DNA of 32,669 bases from Thermoplasmatota archaeon (GCA_023488885.1 JAMDDH010000058.1:1-32669), one strand, 5' to 3'. Positions 16,420 to 24,677 are shown, counted from the stretch's first letter. Made by a program: numbers and translations. The notes: a model not told the origin generated them from the letters alone.

Positions 16420-18099
16420 TCAAGCATTGCTTATGGATGCAAGTGTCGAAAATTCGACATTCCGCTCGACGCCCCATTTCTTTACTTTCTCTATGTCAAC
16501 TCCATTCTTCCTGGCCACAGATTCTACATATTTCAGCATCATGAACCCTCCGCCAGAAATTATTGATCCGGTGCCAAGCCTTGCCATGAAGTTTCCGCGG
16601 GATTCCCTGTAGCCATCTCTTACAGCCATCTTCGCCAGGTGCCTGTATGAAGCGTAATAGACTGCGAGCTGGTTTGCCGTAAGCATATTCCTGTTCAGGC
16701 TCCTGGACTTTATCCTTCCAAGGGGAACATTCACGAGAGGAGTGACTGTGAATTCGAATGGTCTCCCGCCTGCATAGGAGTTGCTGAGCCTGTTAATCAT
16801 GGCTATGGTGTCCCATTCATCTTCTGCAGTCTCACCCTCCTGGCCGACCTGAACGGTGAACGCCGGTCTCCAGTAGTTCATGGTTTCAACGTAGACACCC
16901 TGCCATACTATTTCCTGCCAGCTTCCATCCGGGCCAATCCTGAGCGGCATTGTCTTGTTCGGCATGTGTTTCATGGCCAGTCTGTCGCTCCCGGTCTCCA
17001 CACCGGTCTGGATGCCAATCCAGTTTGACGGTCCGGCTTTAAGGATGCCGGATAGCTTCTCCATCATTTCCGGATAGCCGGCGGGTATCGAAATCCTGCC
17101 ATGCGTCGGGTTGGCAGTTTTTACCCCCTTGATCGAAGTAACAGAACTGAACAGTTCAGCGAGTGCTTCCTCATTAGGGACGAACCTGTTTCCATGCTTG
17201 TAGCCGAATATCTCGTCAGAATGGAGCCAGGCATTGGTCTGGCCTGCTCTGGCATTTGTCCGGACCTCGCTGGTGATTCTGTCAAGGGAGTTATATCGCA
17301 ATGGTCTCAGTGTAACCTCACAAAAATCGCAGCCTATTCCGCAGCCCCGCATAACCTCAACTATGCCCTTGTTAGCAGGCCCGGCTATTTCCGGTATGTC
17401 CTCAATTCTCGGATACGAGGAACCGGTTATGCCTCTCGCTATGAACAGGTCATCATTTTTCTGAATCCTCCTGAAGCTGCTGTCATAGGTAACGTATCCT
17501 CTCTGGAACATCGAACTGTCTATGCTGTCTTCGCTGATCTGTTCAAACAGCATGTCGGCTATATCGTCAATTTCCCCCTGGACGATGTAATCAAAATTGT
17601 ATTTCTCTATCTCATCCCTCAAAACAGTGAATTCCCAGACTCCCGGACCACCAACGACGAGTTTTGCTTTCTTCCCCGATCTGAGGGCATTAATTTTCTC
17701 GATAAGTGAATCCCAATCTTTCCTGACCCAGGCCATCATTTCTCCGCCGAAGAGTGCGTAATATGACATCGTGGTAGGGCCTATGCCCAGCGGATCCATA
17801 GTTGTAACCCCGATTATTTCTGTATCGTCTGTTATGAAGCGATCAAGATAATCCTCGTGAGCCACGACGACTTCATTTCTTTGAAATTTTCTGAGCAGTG
17901 ACGCTTCCAGCTTCCTCAGCCCATAGGGTGCAAAGACAGCCTCGCCGCTGGGATGTGCAGGCGGAGGAGAACCCCTAAGAAACCTGTATATCAGCTCAGG
18001 TATAGCTTTGCTAGGGGCACTTGGAAGAAAATCAAGCAAAGGAAAATTCCGGTACTCATAGCTCAGGGTTGAATCGGAAACCAAAACATATCGCGCCAT
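16420..18099 (-). CDS. B12-fold radical SAM protein
   Basis: A 559-aa protein with two parts. The N-terminal half (about 75-215) has a Rossmann-like cobalamin-binding-type fold (IIGVTTMDPLG, KLVVGGPGVWEF, DYIVQGEID) but no obvious DxHxxG cobalamin-ligand motif. The second half is a radical SAM core with C-x3-C-x2-C at Cys253, Cys257 and Cys260 (RGCGIGCDFC). Such proteins include methyltransferases, methylthiotransferases and ring-forming enzymes; the substrate is unknown. The ATG at 18099 has an AT-rich TATA-like stretch (18114-18127) centred about 22 bases upstream. It is monocistronic as far as can be seen, and its 3' end abuts the orc promoter. Confidence 0.9.
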   Translation of the reverse strand: MARYVLVSDSTLSYEYRNFPLLDFLPSAPSKAIPELIYRFLRGSPPPAHPSGEAVFAPYGLRKLEASLLRKFQRNEVVVAHEDYLDRFITDDTEIIGVTTMDPLGIGPTTMSYYALFGGEMMAWVRKDWDSLIEKINALRSGKKAKLVVGGPGVWEFTVLRDEIEKYNFDYIVQGEIDDIADMLFEQISEDSIDSSMFQRGYVTYDSSFRRIQKNDDLFIARGITGSSYPRIEDIPEIAGPANKGIVEVMRGCGIGCDFCEVTLRPLRYNSLDRITSEVRTNARAGQTNAWLHSDEIFGYKHGNRFVPNEEALAELFSSVTSIKGVKTANPTHGRISIPAGYPEMMEKLSGILKAGPSNWIGIQTGVETGSDRLAMKHMPNKTMPLRIGPDGSWQEIVWQGVYVETMNYWRPAFTVQVGQEGETAEDEWDTIAMINRLSNSYAGGRPFEFTVTPLVNVPLGRIKSRSLNRNMLTANQLAVYYASYRHLAKMAVRDGYRESRGNFMARLGTGSIISGGGFMMLKYVESVARKNGVDIEKVKKWGVERNVEFSTLASISNA

Positions 18100-18165
18100 A
18101 TTTACCAGTCTCCATTATTTATTTATTCTGAATTTGGATAAATATTTTACTGATTCCTCGGAATG

Positions 18166-18208
18166 AAACCATGGATGGTTTAGTTGACAAACTGTTTTCA
18201 TGGTTTAG
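18166..18208. promoter_or_regulatory. Palindrome plus direct repeat upstream of the CcdC-like gene
   Basis: A 16-bp inverted repeat (AAACCAT-GG-ATGGTTT, 18166-18181) is followed by a second copy of ATGGTTTAG (18175-18183 and 18200-18208, 25 bases apart). It lies between the divergent radical SAM and membrane-protein promoters and could be a regulator-binding site for either. Confidence 0.35.
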
Positions 18209-18280
18209 CATCTCGATCCTGTGAAGGAAGAAAAATTCACATAATCCGGAACGCACCGGTTTCCAGGCTGCGAAACTTTA

Positions 18281-18288
18281 TTATAAAA
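18281..18288 (+). promoter_or_regulatory. TATA box of the small membrane protein
   Basis: TTATAAAA, centred 23 bases upstream of the ATG at 18307. It fixes the start there rather than at an upstream in-frame codon. Confidence 0.6.
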
Positions 18289-18306
18289 AAAACCGTAGGG
18301 ATAGAA

Positions 18307-18891
18307 ATGTTACAGGCATCGGTTCTCACACTATTCTGGCCGTTTGTTTCCAGCGCTACATCAGGAAGCACGCCCAATCCCGCTTCACAACTGGCAGGCA
18401 CCAGTTTTTTTCTCGTACTGGTTGCCCTTGTGATTGCAAGAAGAGTGCTCAGCGGTGTTCGCGGCAGGATTTACAGCGAAAGGCGCGTTCTGACGATTCC
18501 CGTTATTTACATTCTTCTGACTGTTCTTTCCGTCGTAACTCTCGGATACCTTCACGAAATCATCCTCGGTACACTGGCTCTGCTTCCTGCAGGAGTTTTA
18601 TTGGGTTCTAAATTCGGGACAAAGGTTGAATTTTTCTGGAAGAATGGGACGGTATATTACAAGAGATCGCCCATTGTCCTCATTCTGTGGCTTGTTTCGT
18701 TCATTGTAAGAGTTCTTCTTGAAACGATATATCCCGGGAATCTAAATGTTGAAATTGTTATTGATGCGGTTCTTTCCGCAACTGCCGGGCTTCTGATGGG
18801 TGAGGCGATGAACATCCTTGGGAAGAGGAAGCAATTCAACGAGAATGCTCCTGAGCAGAGCCAGCTGGAGCCATTCATCATAAACCAGTGA
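18307..18891 (+). CDS. Polytopic membrane protein, CcdC/DUF1453-like
   Basis: With the ATG at 18307 this is a 194-aa integral membrane protein with about four to five hydrophobic helices and a hydrophilic C-terminus. The pattern of an Arg-rich loop (RRVLSGVRGRIYSERR) followed by PVIYILLTVL and a second half with VYYKRSPIVL resembles CcdC/DUF1453 proteins, which are linked in bacteria to cytochrome-c/disulfide systems; the resemblance is moderate. The open frame extends 41 codons upstream, but that part is basic and unlike the rest, and the TATA box 23 bases before 18307 argues for the shorter protein. The gene converges on the thiamine operon end. Confidence 0.68.
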   Translation: MLQASVLTLFWPFVSSATSGSTPNPASQLAGTSFFLVLVALVIARRVLSGVRGRIYSERRVLTIPVIYILLTVLSVVTLGYLHEIILGTLALLPAGVLLGSKFGTKVEFFWKNGTVYYKRSPIVLILWLVSFIVRVLLETIYPGNLNVEIVIDAVLSATAGLLMGEAMNILGKRKQFNENAPEQSQLEPFIINQ

Positions 18892-18928
18892 TCAGAGGGA
18901 TCAATTCCTCATTTTCTAATATCCCTTT

Positions 18929-19564
18929 TCAGCATTTGAATCCGGGTACCATGGATTTCTCTATCTCGTTTCTCAATCTCCTGCACGCGTTGAAAGGATC
19001 AGCAGACGAGAAAATGCTTGAGATGACTGCAACGCCGCTGATGCCGTATTGCATAATCTGCCCGACATTGTTTTCATTTATGCCGCCAATGGCAAATATC
19101 GGGATATTCAGGAGTTTCTTTGCCTCTCCAAGAACAGAGAGGTCACATAATTCTGCACCTTCCTTCGACGTTGTCGGAAAGAACGATCCGAAAGCGACGT
19201 AGGAAGCACCGTCTTTCTGACCCTGCAGGGCTCGCTGTATATCGCCATAGGTGGAGTACCCTATTATCACGTCTCCGAGGACGTCCCTGACTTCAGCTAT
19301 AGTAGGGTCATCCCTGCCGACATGGACGCCATCTGCATAGCATTCGCCGGCCAGGGCTGGATCATCATCTATTATGAACGGGACGTCATAATCTACAGTG
19401 ATTTGCCTGATTCTCTTGGCAACGTCAAGTTTCACGCCGTAGGGATTGCTTTTATCCCTGTACTGCAGCAAATCTATGCCGGCATCAAGCGCCAGCTGAA
19501 GTTTCTGGAAGAATCCTTCGCCGTAATAGTCTGGCGTCAGCAGGTAAAGCCCCCGGAGATTCAT
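18929..19564 (-). CDS. thiE: Thiamine-phosphate synthase
   Basis: ThiE joins HMP-pyrophosphate to the thiazole phosphate (THZ-P) to give thiamine phosphate in the cytoplasm. The 211-aa TIM barrel shows the family marks: LLQYRDK for diphosphate/substrate contact, IIDDDPALA and DGVHVGRDD for Mg2+ and HMP-PP binding, a GSFFPTTSKEG variant of the G-x-x-FPT-x-T/S-K loop, and IFAIGGINENN at the phosphate-binding strand. It is the last gene of the riboswitch-led operon and its ATG overlaps the stop of the preceding gene by 4 bases, so translation is coupled. Confidence 0.95.
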   Translation of the reverse strand: MNLRGLYLLTPDYYGEGFFQKLQLALDAGIDLLQYRDKSNPYGVKLDVAKRIRQITVDYDVPFIIDDDPALAGECYADGVHVGRDDPTIAEVRDVLGDVIIGYSTYGDIQRALQGQKDGASYVAFGSFFPTTSKEGAELCDLSVLGEAKKLLNIPIFAIGGINENNVGQIMQYGISGVAVISSIFSSADPFNACRRLRNEIEKSMVPGFKC

Positions 19565-20634
19565 TTAAGCCTCCTGGAAACTCCATAATTGATGGCTTTC
19601 CAGTAATCATCATATCCTGGCGGTTCAATATCTTTCAGTATGCCGGATTCCTCTATCTTCCTGCCGAAACTCCCTTCTTTCATGTATCCGACAATCGAAC
19701 TTTCTATGCCCCTCGACTTCAGCCTTTTTACGAAAGCCTCTGCCTTTTCGGGTACAGCAGTCATCAGGAGAGTGCCTTCGCTTATTGATCTGTACGGATT
19801 CATCCCGAACAGTTCTGATATCCTTGAGACCTCCGGCGACAGGGGTAGTTTATCCTTCTCCACCAGGATTCCGTTTCCCGAGGCATCAGCTATCTCGTAA
19901 AGAGCACCAAGGACGCCCCCCTCCGTGGCATCGTGCATGGAGGTTATACCTCTGCTTCTCAGCCCGAATTTGCCTGCTTCCAGGGACTCATCCACTGTGG
20001 TCATCCTGTAGAAGATGGAATCCAGTTTTCTGAAATCGCCGGTACCGAGTTCTTTCTCAACGTACTGTGGGAACAGTGCGGTGAGCATGGCTGCTGCCTC
20101 TATGGCCACTGTCTTGGTTATAATTACAGCATCACCGGGTCTAGACATTGCGGAAGTTATGTATTCATCCTCGCTCCCTGTCCCCATCATTGTGGCACCG
20201 CCTACCATCGGGTAATCCGTGCCGTCATATCTGGCAGTATGCCCCGTAACAACTGAAACTCCGTATTTACTGCATTCCTCGTGCACTGTATCCCACATTT
20301 CGCTGATCTCGCCGTCCTTTATGGAAACGGGCAGGTTCAGGTCTACACTCAGGTATTCCGGCGGCAGGCCGGAAGTGCAAAGATCGGAAGCTATAATATG
20401 AAATGCGAACCATGCGGCTTTATGCCATCCAAGAGACGGATGTATCGCGAAGGGATCTGTAGTTACGGCCATAACTCTTCCCGGTGCAATTCTTATCACT
20501 CCGACGTCCACTCCGCTTTTTGGTGGCACGATAACCTCATTTCTCCTTGCCCCGGTTTTCGGGAGTATGTATTTCTCGAAGTAGGCCTTGGTAATTTTTC
20601 CAGCTTCACTTGCCATTTTTATTCCTCCATCCAT
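19561..20634 (-). CDS. AIR-synthase-related (HypE/ThiL-fold) protein in the thiamine operon
   Basis: A 357-aa protein of the PurM/AIR-synthase superfamily (members ThiL, HypE, PurM, SelD). A dimerising N-terminal half with GVDVGVIRI and the nucleotide/metal segment AVTTDPFAIHPSLG is followed by TGHTARYDG, GGATMMG, and the C-terminal MHDATEGGVLGALYEIAD typical of HypE-like members. HypE normally works in [NiFe]-hydrogenase maturation, but no hyp gene is in the window. Lying between thiD and thiE, overlapping both (29 and 4 bases), it is a better candidate for thiamine-phosphate kinase or another ATP-dependent thiamine step. That reassignment is inferred from context. The alternative start at residue 7 (ATG) is possible. 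Confidence 0.78.
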   Translation of the reverse strand: MDGGIKMASEAGKITKAYFEKYILPKTGARRNEVIVPPKSGVDVGVIRIAPGRVMAVTTDPFAIHPSLGWHKAAWFAFHIIASDLCTSGLPPEYLSVDLNLPVSIKDGEISEMWDTVHEECSKYGVSVVTGHTARYDGTDYPMVGGATMMGTGSEDEYITSAMSRPGDAVIITKTVAIEAAAMLTALFPQYVEKELGTGDFRKLDSIFYRMTTVDESLEAGKFGLRSRGITSMHDATEGGVLGALYEIADASGNGILVEKDKLPLSPEVSRISELFGMNPYRSISEGTLLMTAVPEKAEAFVKRLKSRGIESSIVGYMKEGSFGRKIEESGILKDIEPPGYDDYWKAINYGVSRRLK

Positions 20635-21412
20635 GATTCAGGGAACCGAATCCACTTCCCATGACCAATGAGTTCATGATCGCTCCCTGGAGATATTCTC
20701 TCGCCATGGAGACGGAAGACACAATATCATTGCCCAGCGCGAGGAACGATGCAATGGCGGAAGAGTAAGTATCCCCGGTCCCGTGCGTGTTCTTTGTATC
20801 TATCCTCAGTTCCACGAATTCTCTGAAACCGGAACCGTCGTAGAGAACATCTTCCACGTATTTCTCCGTGGAGTGCCCTCCCTTGATCAGAACCCTGCAA
20901 CCTGTATCTGCGAATATTTTCTCAGCAGCCTTCCTTGCATGGTCTCCTCGCGATATAGTTAAACCGGAAAGTATCTCTGCTTCAGGTATGTTCGGAGTAA
21001 CGAGATCGGCTATTCCCAACAGCCCTGATTTCAGCGCCTCCACTGCATTCTCATTGAGGAGCCTTGCACCGGTCTTGGATACCATTACAGGGTCTATGAT
21101 CACGTTTTTCACCCCGTATTCACTCAATTTTGAACGCACAACCTCTATGATTTCACTGGAATAGAGCATGCCGGTCTTGGCAGCATCAGCTCCTATGTCG
21201 GAAAGAACGGCATCCATCTGCTTTCCTACGAAATCAGGGTCCATAGGAAAAATTCCAGACACCTCAACGGAATTCTGGGCAGTCACTGCGGTAATTGCCG
21301 TTGTTCCAAACACGCCTAGCGCAGTCATGGTTTTCAGGTCAGCCTGTAATCCGGCCCCTCCACCGGAATCGGAACCGGCCACCGTGAGTACTACAGGGAG
21401 TCCTCTTTTCAT
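20606..21412 (-). CDS. thiD: Hydroxymethylpyrimidine (phosphate) kinase
   Basis: ThiD phosphorylates HMP and HMP-P with ATP to give HMP-PP for ThiE. The 268-aa ribokinase-fold protein shows [16 protein letters not shown] (substrate loop), [31 protein letters not shown] and the anion-hole motif [14 protein letters not shown] with the catalytic Asp. It lacks the C-terminal ThiN domain that some archaeal ThiD proteins carry, consistent with a separate thiE in the same operon. It starts 4 bases inside the transporter gene end and overlaps the following gene by 29 bases. Confidence 0.95.
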   Translation of the reverse strand: MKRGLPVVLTVAGSDSGGGAGLQADLKTMTALGVFGTTAITAVTAQNSVEVSGIFPMDPDFVGKQMDAVLSDIGADAAKTGMLYSSEIIEVVRSKLSEYGVKNVIIDPVMVSKTGARLLNENAVEALKSGLLGIADLVTPNIPEAEILSGLTISRGDHARKAAEKIFADTGCRVLIKGGHSTEKYVEDVLYDGSGFREFVELRIDTKNTHGTGDTYSSAIASFLALGNDIVSSVSMAREYLQGAIMNSLVMGSGFGSLNHGWRNKNGK

Positions 21413-22647
21413 GTGAGGCTCACCCTACCTGTTTCATTCCCTTTGATGAACCACGCAACGGATCCGATGAATCCTATTGACCACATTATGGTTGCAAATA
21501 TCATGTAATTCAGGGTTGAAAAGTTTACCAGCAGGAAGAGAGACGCTATGTATATGCCATAAGCTACTCCTCTCACGGAAGCAATACCTCTCCCGCGCCA
21601 CCTGGTGTCGAACAGCTCTGGCTGCAGAAGTTCACGGGAAGCCCACCCCAGTTCACTGAAGAACGAATTGATGAGAACGAGCACAACAAAAAGCATCAGG
21701 GAGGACGAGAAGAACAGGTAGGGTATGAACAGGGTCATGGACAGGAATCCTCCGGTGTATGCAAAAAGGGCGAGGAGTTTCCTCGGTACCCTGTCAATGA
21801 AGAAAATTGCGAGAATGCCTGTTGCGGATGTACCAAGGCCTGATGAAAATGCTATCAGGCTCACGTACATGGGGAATTTGTATGGACCCATAACAAAAGT
21901 CACCAGTGCAAAGGTGAGGACAATTGTGATGGCAAACGACAGCAGGACCAGGAATTTCAACACTCCTCTTGAATTGAATTCCGGCTTCTCTGCGACGGAT
22001 TTAGAAACGTACCTCCATCTTATGCTTTCCGGAATCCTCACTCTGGCATATATGGCTATTAGGAGCCCGGCAACTGCCATTATTCCGAAAAGAAGCTTCT
22101 GGAGGTAAATATTCGCAGGAGTCAGGAGAAATATTCCCGAAAGAAATGCCACACCGATGTTTGCAGAGTTTGACACAAGTATCAGGACTTTTCCGCGATA
22201 CCTTGCAGGGAACAGTTCTGCCATGAATGCCAGCGACACGGTTTCTTCCCCGCCAAATCCCATCTCCGCCAGAACAATTGATATTATGATCTCAATAACA
22301 TTAGAAGAGAGGATTATGCCGGAAATCCCGATAGCACCCATCGCCATGGTTGTCATGAAGATCTTCTTCCTGCCAAACCTGTCTGCAAGGAATCCCATGA
22401 GTACGTTGCCAGACAGGAGACCCACCGGAGATGCAAGAAGGATGTAAGTTATGTAATTTCCTGGGACTACCGGCCATTCAGTTACCAGTGGAGCAACAAC
22501 CAGTAACATACCCCAGACAAAGAAGCTCATGATCATTGTCACCAGCATGAGTGAATGGGTCCGGGTCCATGTCATGCCATCCAGGGTTTTCCTGAGATCT
22601 CCGTAATTGTTGAACAGGGCCGGGTCGACAGAATTAAGGTCGATCAT
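21409..22647 (-). CDS. MFS transporter, predicted thiamine or precursor uptake
   Basis: A 412-aa major-facilitator protein with about 12 transmembrane helices. The loop-2/3 signature is [13 protein letters not shown], and a sugar-porter-like [10 protein letters not shown] follows in the middle. It is the first gene behind a TPP riboswitch and is translationally coupled to thiD, so thiamine, HMP or another precursor is the likely substrate; riboswitch-linked MFS proteins in Thermoplasma have been predicted as thiamine transporters (ThiT1/ThiT2). The ATG at 22647 is chosen over a TTG 13 codons upstream, whose extension would be hydrophilic and Cys-rich, and because a GGTGG stretch lies just upstream of the ATG. 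Confidence 0.87.
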   Translation of the reverse strand: MIDLNSVDPALFNNYGDLRKTLDGMTWTRTHSLMLVTMIMSFFVWGMLLVVAPLVTEWPVVPGNYITYILLASPVGLLSGNVLMGFLADRFGRKKIFMTTMAMGAIGISGIILSSNVIEIIISIVLAEMGFGGEETVSLAFMAELFPARYRGKVLILVSNSANIGVAFLSGIFLLTPANIYLQKLLFGIMAVAGLLIAIYARVRIPESIRWRYVSKSVAEKPEFNSRGVLKFLVLLSFAITIVLTFALVTFVMGPYKFPMYVSLIAFSSGLGTSATGILAIFFIDRVPRKLLALFAYTGGFLSMTLFIPYLFFSSSLMLFVVLVLINSFFSELGWASRELLQPELFDTRWRGRGIASVRGVAYGIYIASLFLLVNFSTLNYMIFATIMWSIGFIGSVAWFIKGNETGRVSLT

Positions 22648-22701
22648 AATCCCGCAACCACCAGAAAGAACAACCCGGATGAGCAAACATTTCCATTGCT
22701 T

Positions 22702-22739
22702 ACATAACGGCTATGTGAAACCGATTTAAGTTCTAAATC
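22702..22739 (-). other. Two hairpins between the TPP riboswitch and the transporter start
   Basis: On the transcript, GATTTA/TAAATC (22723-22739, 5-base loop) and ACATA/TATGT (22702-22716) can form just downstream of the riboswitch. They may belong to its expression platform; no T-run terminator is seen. Confidence 0.35.
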
Positions 22740-22747
22740 TACGATAT

Positions 22748-22838
22748 ACACTAACATCCCTCCGCCAGCATTACCTGGATCAGGTTCTAAGGGTCGACCG
22801 CAAGGTCCTCTCAGCTTCATCGGAAGCTCCCCTAGTGT
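22748..22838 (-). promoter_or_regulatory. TPP (thi-box) riboswitch
   Basis: The reverse strand carries the complete thi-box consensus: GGGGAGC, then GCTGAGAGGACC, then CCCTTAGAACCTGATC and GGTAATGCTGGCGGAGGGA. The P1 stem closes with ACACTA (complement of 22833-22838) pairing TAGTGT (complement of 22748-22753). It precedes the MFS-thiD-AIRS-thiE operon by about 100 bases and should repress it when thiamine pyrophosphate is plentiful. The mechanism of the expression platform is not obvious from sequence. Confidence 0.96.
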
Positions 22839-22904
22839 CCATTCATTTAAATTCAATACTTAAGGATTATTGAAACGAAACCTTTTAAGCCTCAGTAATC
22901 CTCG

Positions 22905-23576
22905 GTGCATCCGGAGTTGGCAACTGGCTTGACAAAAAAATCAGAGATATTGTGGAGTGCGTCCGAACCGGTGTTCCGGTCGATACTGGGTCATCCTTTC
23001 ATAGAAGGCCTGAAGAACGAATCACTGGCGGAAAATGCCTTCAAATTTTATATTCTGCAGGATTCCATATATCTCAAGCATTTCGGGAAGATATTGCAAA
23101 AAATTTCACTGGATTCCAGCGATCCTGTCATGTCAGAGGTTTTCAGAAGACATTATGAGACATCACTGATCGTAGAGAAAGGCCTGCATGAGGGTTACCT
23201 GAAATCATGGAATCTCTCAAGAGACTTCCTGAAGCAGTCCCCGGACAATCTCTCCTACATATCATTTCTGGAACATACATCGAACTACGGCACCCTGGCG
23301 CAAAGGATAACGTCTGTGCTTCCCTGCTATTGGATATATCTTGAAGTCGGAAAGCATCTGGCTTCCGTAGTGAAACCGGAAAACAGGTTCTACCCCTGGA
23401 TAAAAACATACGGATCGAATCAGAACTACGAGAACTCCGTAAGGGAAGTAATCAACATATTTGACGCAATGAACATAGAAAACAGGGAGATGACAGAATG
23501 CATTAACATCTTCAGGACAGCCTCTCTCTATGAATACCTGTTCTGGGACAGTGCCTACAGGAATCCCATACTGTGA
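22905..23576 (+). CDS. tenA: TenA-family thiaminase II / aminopyrimidine salvage enzyme
   Basis: TenA hydrolyses thiamine breakdown products such as aminomethyl-HMP to HMP, which ThiD can reuse. The 223-aa helical protein shows family residues: YILQDSIYL with Asp53, a conserved Y-x-x-F region (YISFLEHTSNYG), the active-site Cys141 in LPCYWIY, and the C-terminal acid Glu210 in YEYLFWDSAY. It starts with GTG; a TATA-like TTTTAAG (22883-22889) is about 19 bases upstream. It diverges from the riboswitch-controlled operon and has its own promoter, so it is probably not under that riboswitch. Confidence 0.94.
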   Translation: MHPELATGLTKKSEILWSASEPVFRSILGHPFIEGLKNESLAENAFKFYILQDSIYLKHFGKILQKISLDSSDPVMSEVFRRHYETSLIVEKGLHEGYLKSWNLSRDFLKQSPDNLSYISFLEHTSNYGTLAQRITSVLPCYWIYLEVGKHLASVVKPENRFYPWIKTYGSNQNYENSVREVINIFDAMNIENREMTECINIFRTASLYEYLFWDSAYRNPIL

Positions 23577-23624
23577 CAGGATTGCAATTTTTTGGAGGGT
23601 GCGTCACATTAGGTTGTGATTTCT

Positions 23625-23639
23625 GTTAAACATGTTAAC
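23625..23639. repeat. GTTAA-N5-TTAAC site, left copy
   Basis: GTTAAACATGTTAAC, part of a longer 7-bp-arm palindrome (CTGTTAA-5-TTAACAG). It shares its architecture with the copy at 24004-24018. Confidence 0.5.
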
Positions 23640-24003
23640 AGACACCTTTGGAAGTTATCATCTGTCCGATGCTTAAACTTCGTGGCTCCAACCCAGGAGC
23701 CTCTATCCCGTCCCCTTTCGGTTCAGGGATTGCGTTTCCCCAGTTCTACGATCACTTTTAAGCCGATCCCGAACAAGCATGACCTGTTTTGCCTGTGTTT
23801 TACGGCAGGTCGCCAACCCCATACACATTTCAGAACACTCCTTGCGGGAGAGACCTCATTTTCGTTCATCGCTTTCATGCACCTTTGTCCGTTGGACTTA
23901 TGCAGTTATGCAGAAAAGCTCGCAAAAATCCATCATTTCAGCGAATATAAGGATTCGATCTGCCGCAGCAGTGCGTGGAATGTTAATATCGTCGGGAACC
24001 GTG

Positions 24004-24018
24004 GTTAACGTTGTTAAC
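24004..24018. promoter_or_regulatory. GTTAA-N5-TTAAC site, right copy, next to promoter
   Basis: GTTAACGTTGTTAAC ends 12 bases before the TATA box at 24031-24042, a usual position for an archaeal operator or activator site. Confidence 0.5.
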
Positions 24019-24030
24019 AAAAAACTTGAC

Positions 24031-24042
24031 TATATATTTATA
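24031..24042 (+). promoter_or_regulatory. TATA box of the HExxH protein gene
   Basis: TATATATTTATA. Expected initiation is about 25 bases downstream near 24061, so the transcript would carry a short leader with the Shine-Dalgarno GGAGGT at 24061-24066. The element is nearly symmetrical and could also fire leftwards. Confidence 0.6.
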
Positions 24043-24074
24043 GTGAATTTTAATGATTGTGGAGGTCAAATTTC

Positions 24075-24677
24075 ATGATAAGGTTAGATTTCTACGGCGA
24101 TGGCAACCTGAGCGGGATGTCATTCAAAGGCAAAATTCCCGGAGATCAAAAAGATGCGGGAAAGACAGCCGGCACTGCCGGGAAATTGCAGAACCCGCCA
24201 TTTTATGCGTCACTGGACAGGAAGATGGATTTTGACGCAATATTCTCTGTTGTCAAGACATCCGTGAAAGCCGCCACGGGAAGGGAAAGATCAGGAATCG
24301 GACTGGCCATGTCCGATTTGCCCGCTACTCTCGGCGCTTTCTGGCAGATAGGAGGCAACTACATAGTCATGAATGAAGTCCTGGTCCAGGCAATGTCAGA
24401 ACTGGCATCGGGCGCGACAGAATTCAACTCATACGTTTACATGATACTTACACACGAATACCTGCACTCTCTCGGGTTTACTGACGAAATGGAGGCGAGG
24501 AGGATGACCGCAATGGTCGCCGCAAAGTCATTTGGAGAGGACCATCCTGCTTTCACCATGAGCAACGGGGATGTCTGGACTCTTTACCCGAGCCTGAGGA
24601 ACCTCATTGGAGGAAGAGGGGAAAACATAAGGATCATCAATAATTTCGACAGTTCAGCTACCTCGTATATAGCCTGA
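24075..24677 (+). CDS. Small putative zinc metalloprotease (HExxH)
   Basis: A 200-aa cytoplasmic protein with a metalloprotease-type motif in ILTHEYLHSLG (His127-Glu128-x-x-His131-x-x-Gly). A third metal ligand could be Glu140 or Asp137 in the following helix. The N-terminal 50 residues are Gly/Lys-rich and look flexible. The ATG at 24075 has a strong Shine-Dalgarno (GGAGGT, 8 bases upstream), unusual among the mostly leaderless genes here. It stands alone between tenA and the SDR gene, with a GTTAA-N5-TTAAC operator-like site in front of its TATA box. I do not recognise a named family; peptidase activity is inferred from the motif. Confidence 0.7.
   Translation: MIRLDFYGDGNLSGMSFKGKIPGDQKDAGKTAGTAGKLQNPPFYASLDRKMDFDAIFSVVKTSVKAATGRERSGIGLAMSDLPATLGAFWQIGGNYIVMNEVLVQAMSELASGATEFNSYVYMILTHEYLHSLGFTDEMEARRMTAMVAAKSFGEDHPAFTMSNGDVWTLYPSLRNLIGGRGENIRIINNFDSSATSYIA

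Larger units (their letters stand above)
23577..24056. other. Gene-free structured region between tenA and the HExxH protein
   Basis: About 480 bases without a convincing gene on either strand. The open frames here have unlikely protein sequences and unmatched codon use. The region has several inverted repeats: GGCTCC-6-GGAGCC (23684-23701), GACCTG...CAGGTC (23781-23811) and CTCC-5-GGAG (23838-23850). It is bounded by two copies of GTTAA-N5-TTAAC. It might encode a structured RNA or be the worn remnant of a mobile element; neither is shown. Confidence 0.45.

Noticed and set aside
18184-18306. 41-codon N-terminal extension of the CcdC-like membrane protein
   Set aside because: Basic, unlike the rest, overlaps the palindrome region, and the TATA box supports the start at 18307.
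23616-24008. A 130-codon open frame on the plus strand in the tenA downstream region, and a 51-codon frame on the minus strand
   Set aside because: The translated sequences have unlikely composition, no promoter at the right distance and no recognisable domain. I also looked for an IS200/IS605 TnpB C-terminus or zinc ribbon here and found none.
24004-24018. The two GTTAA-N5-TTAAC copies as terminal repeats of a transposable element
   Set aside because: The match is limited to the ten arm bases, there is no flanking target duplication visible, and the right copy is better placed as an operator next to the TATA box.
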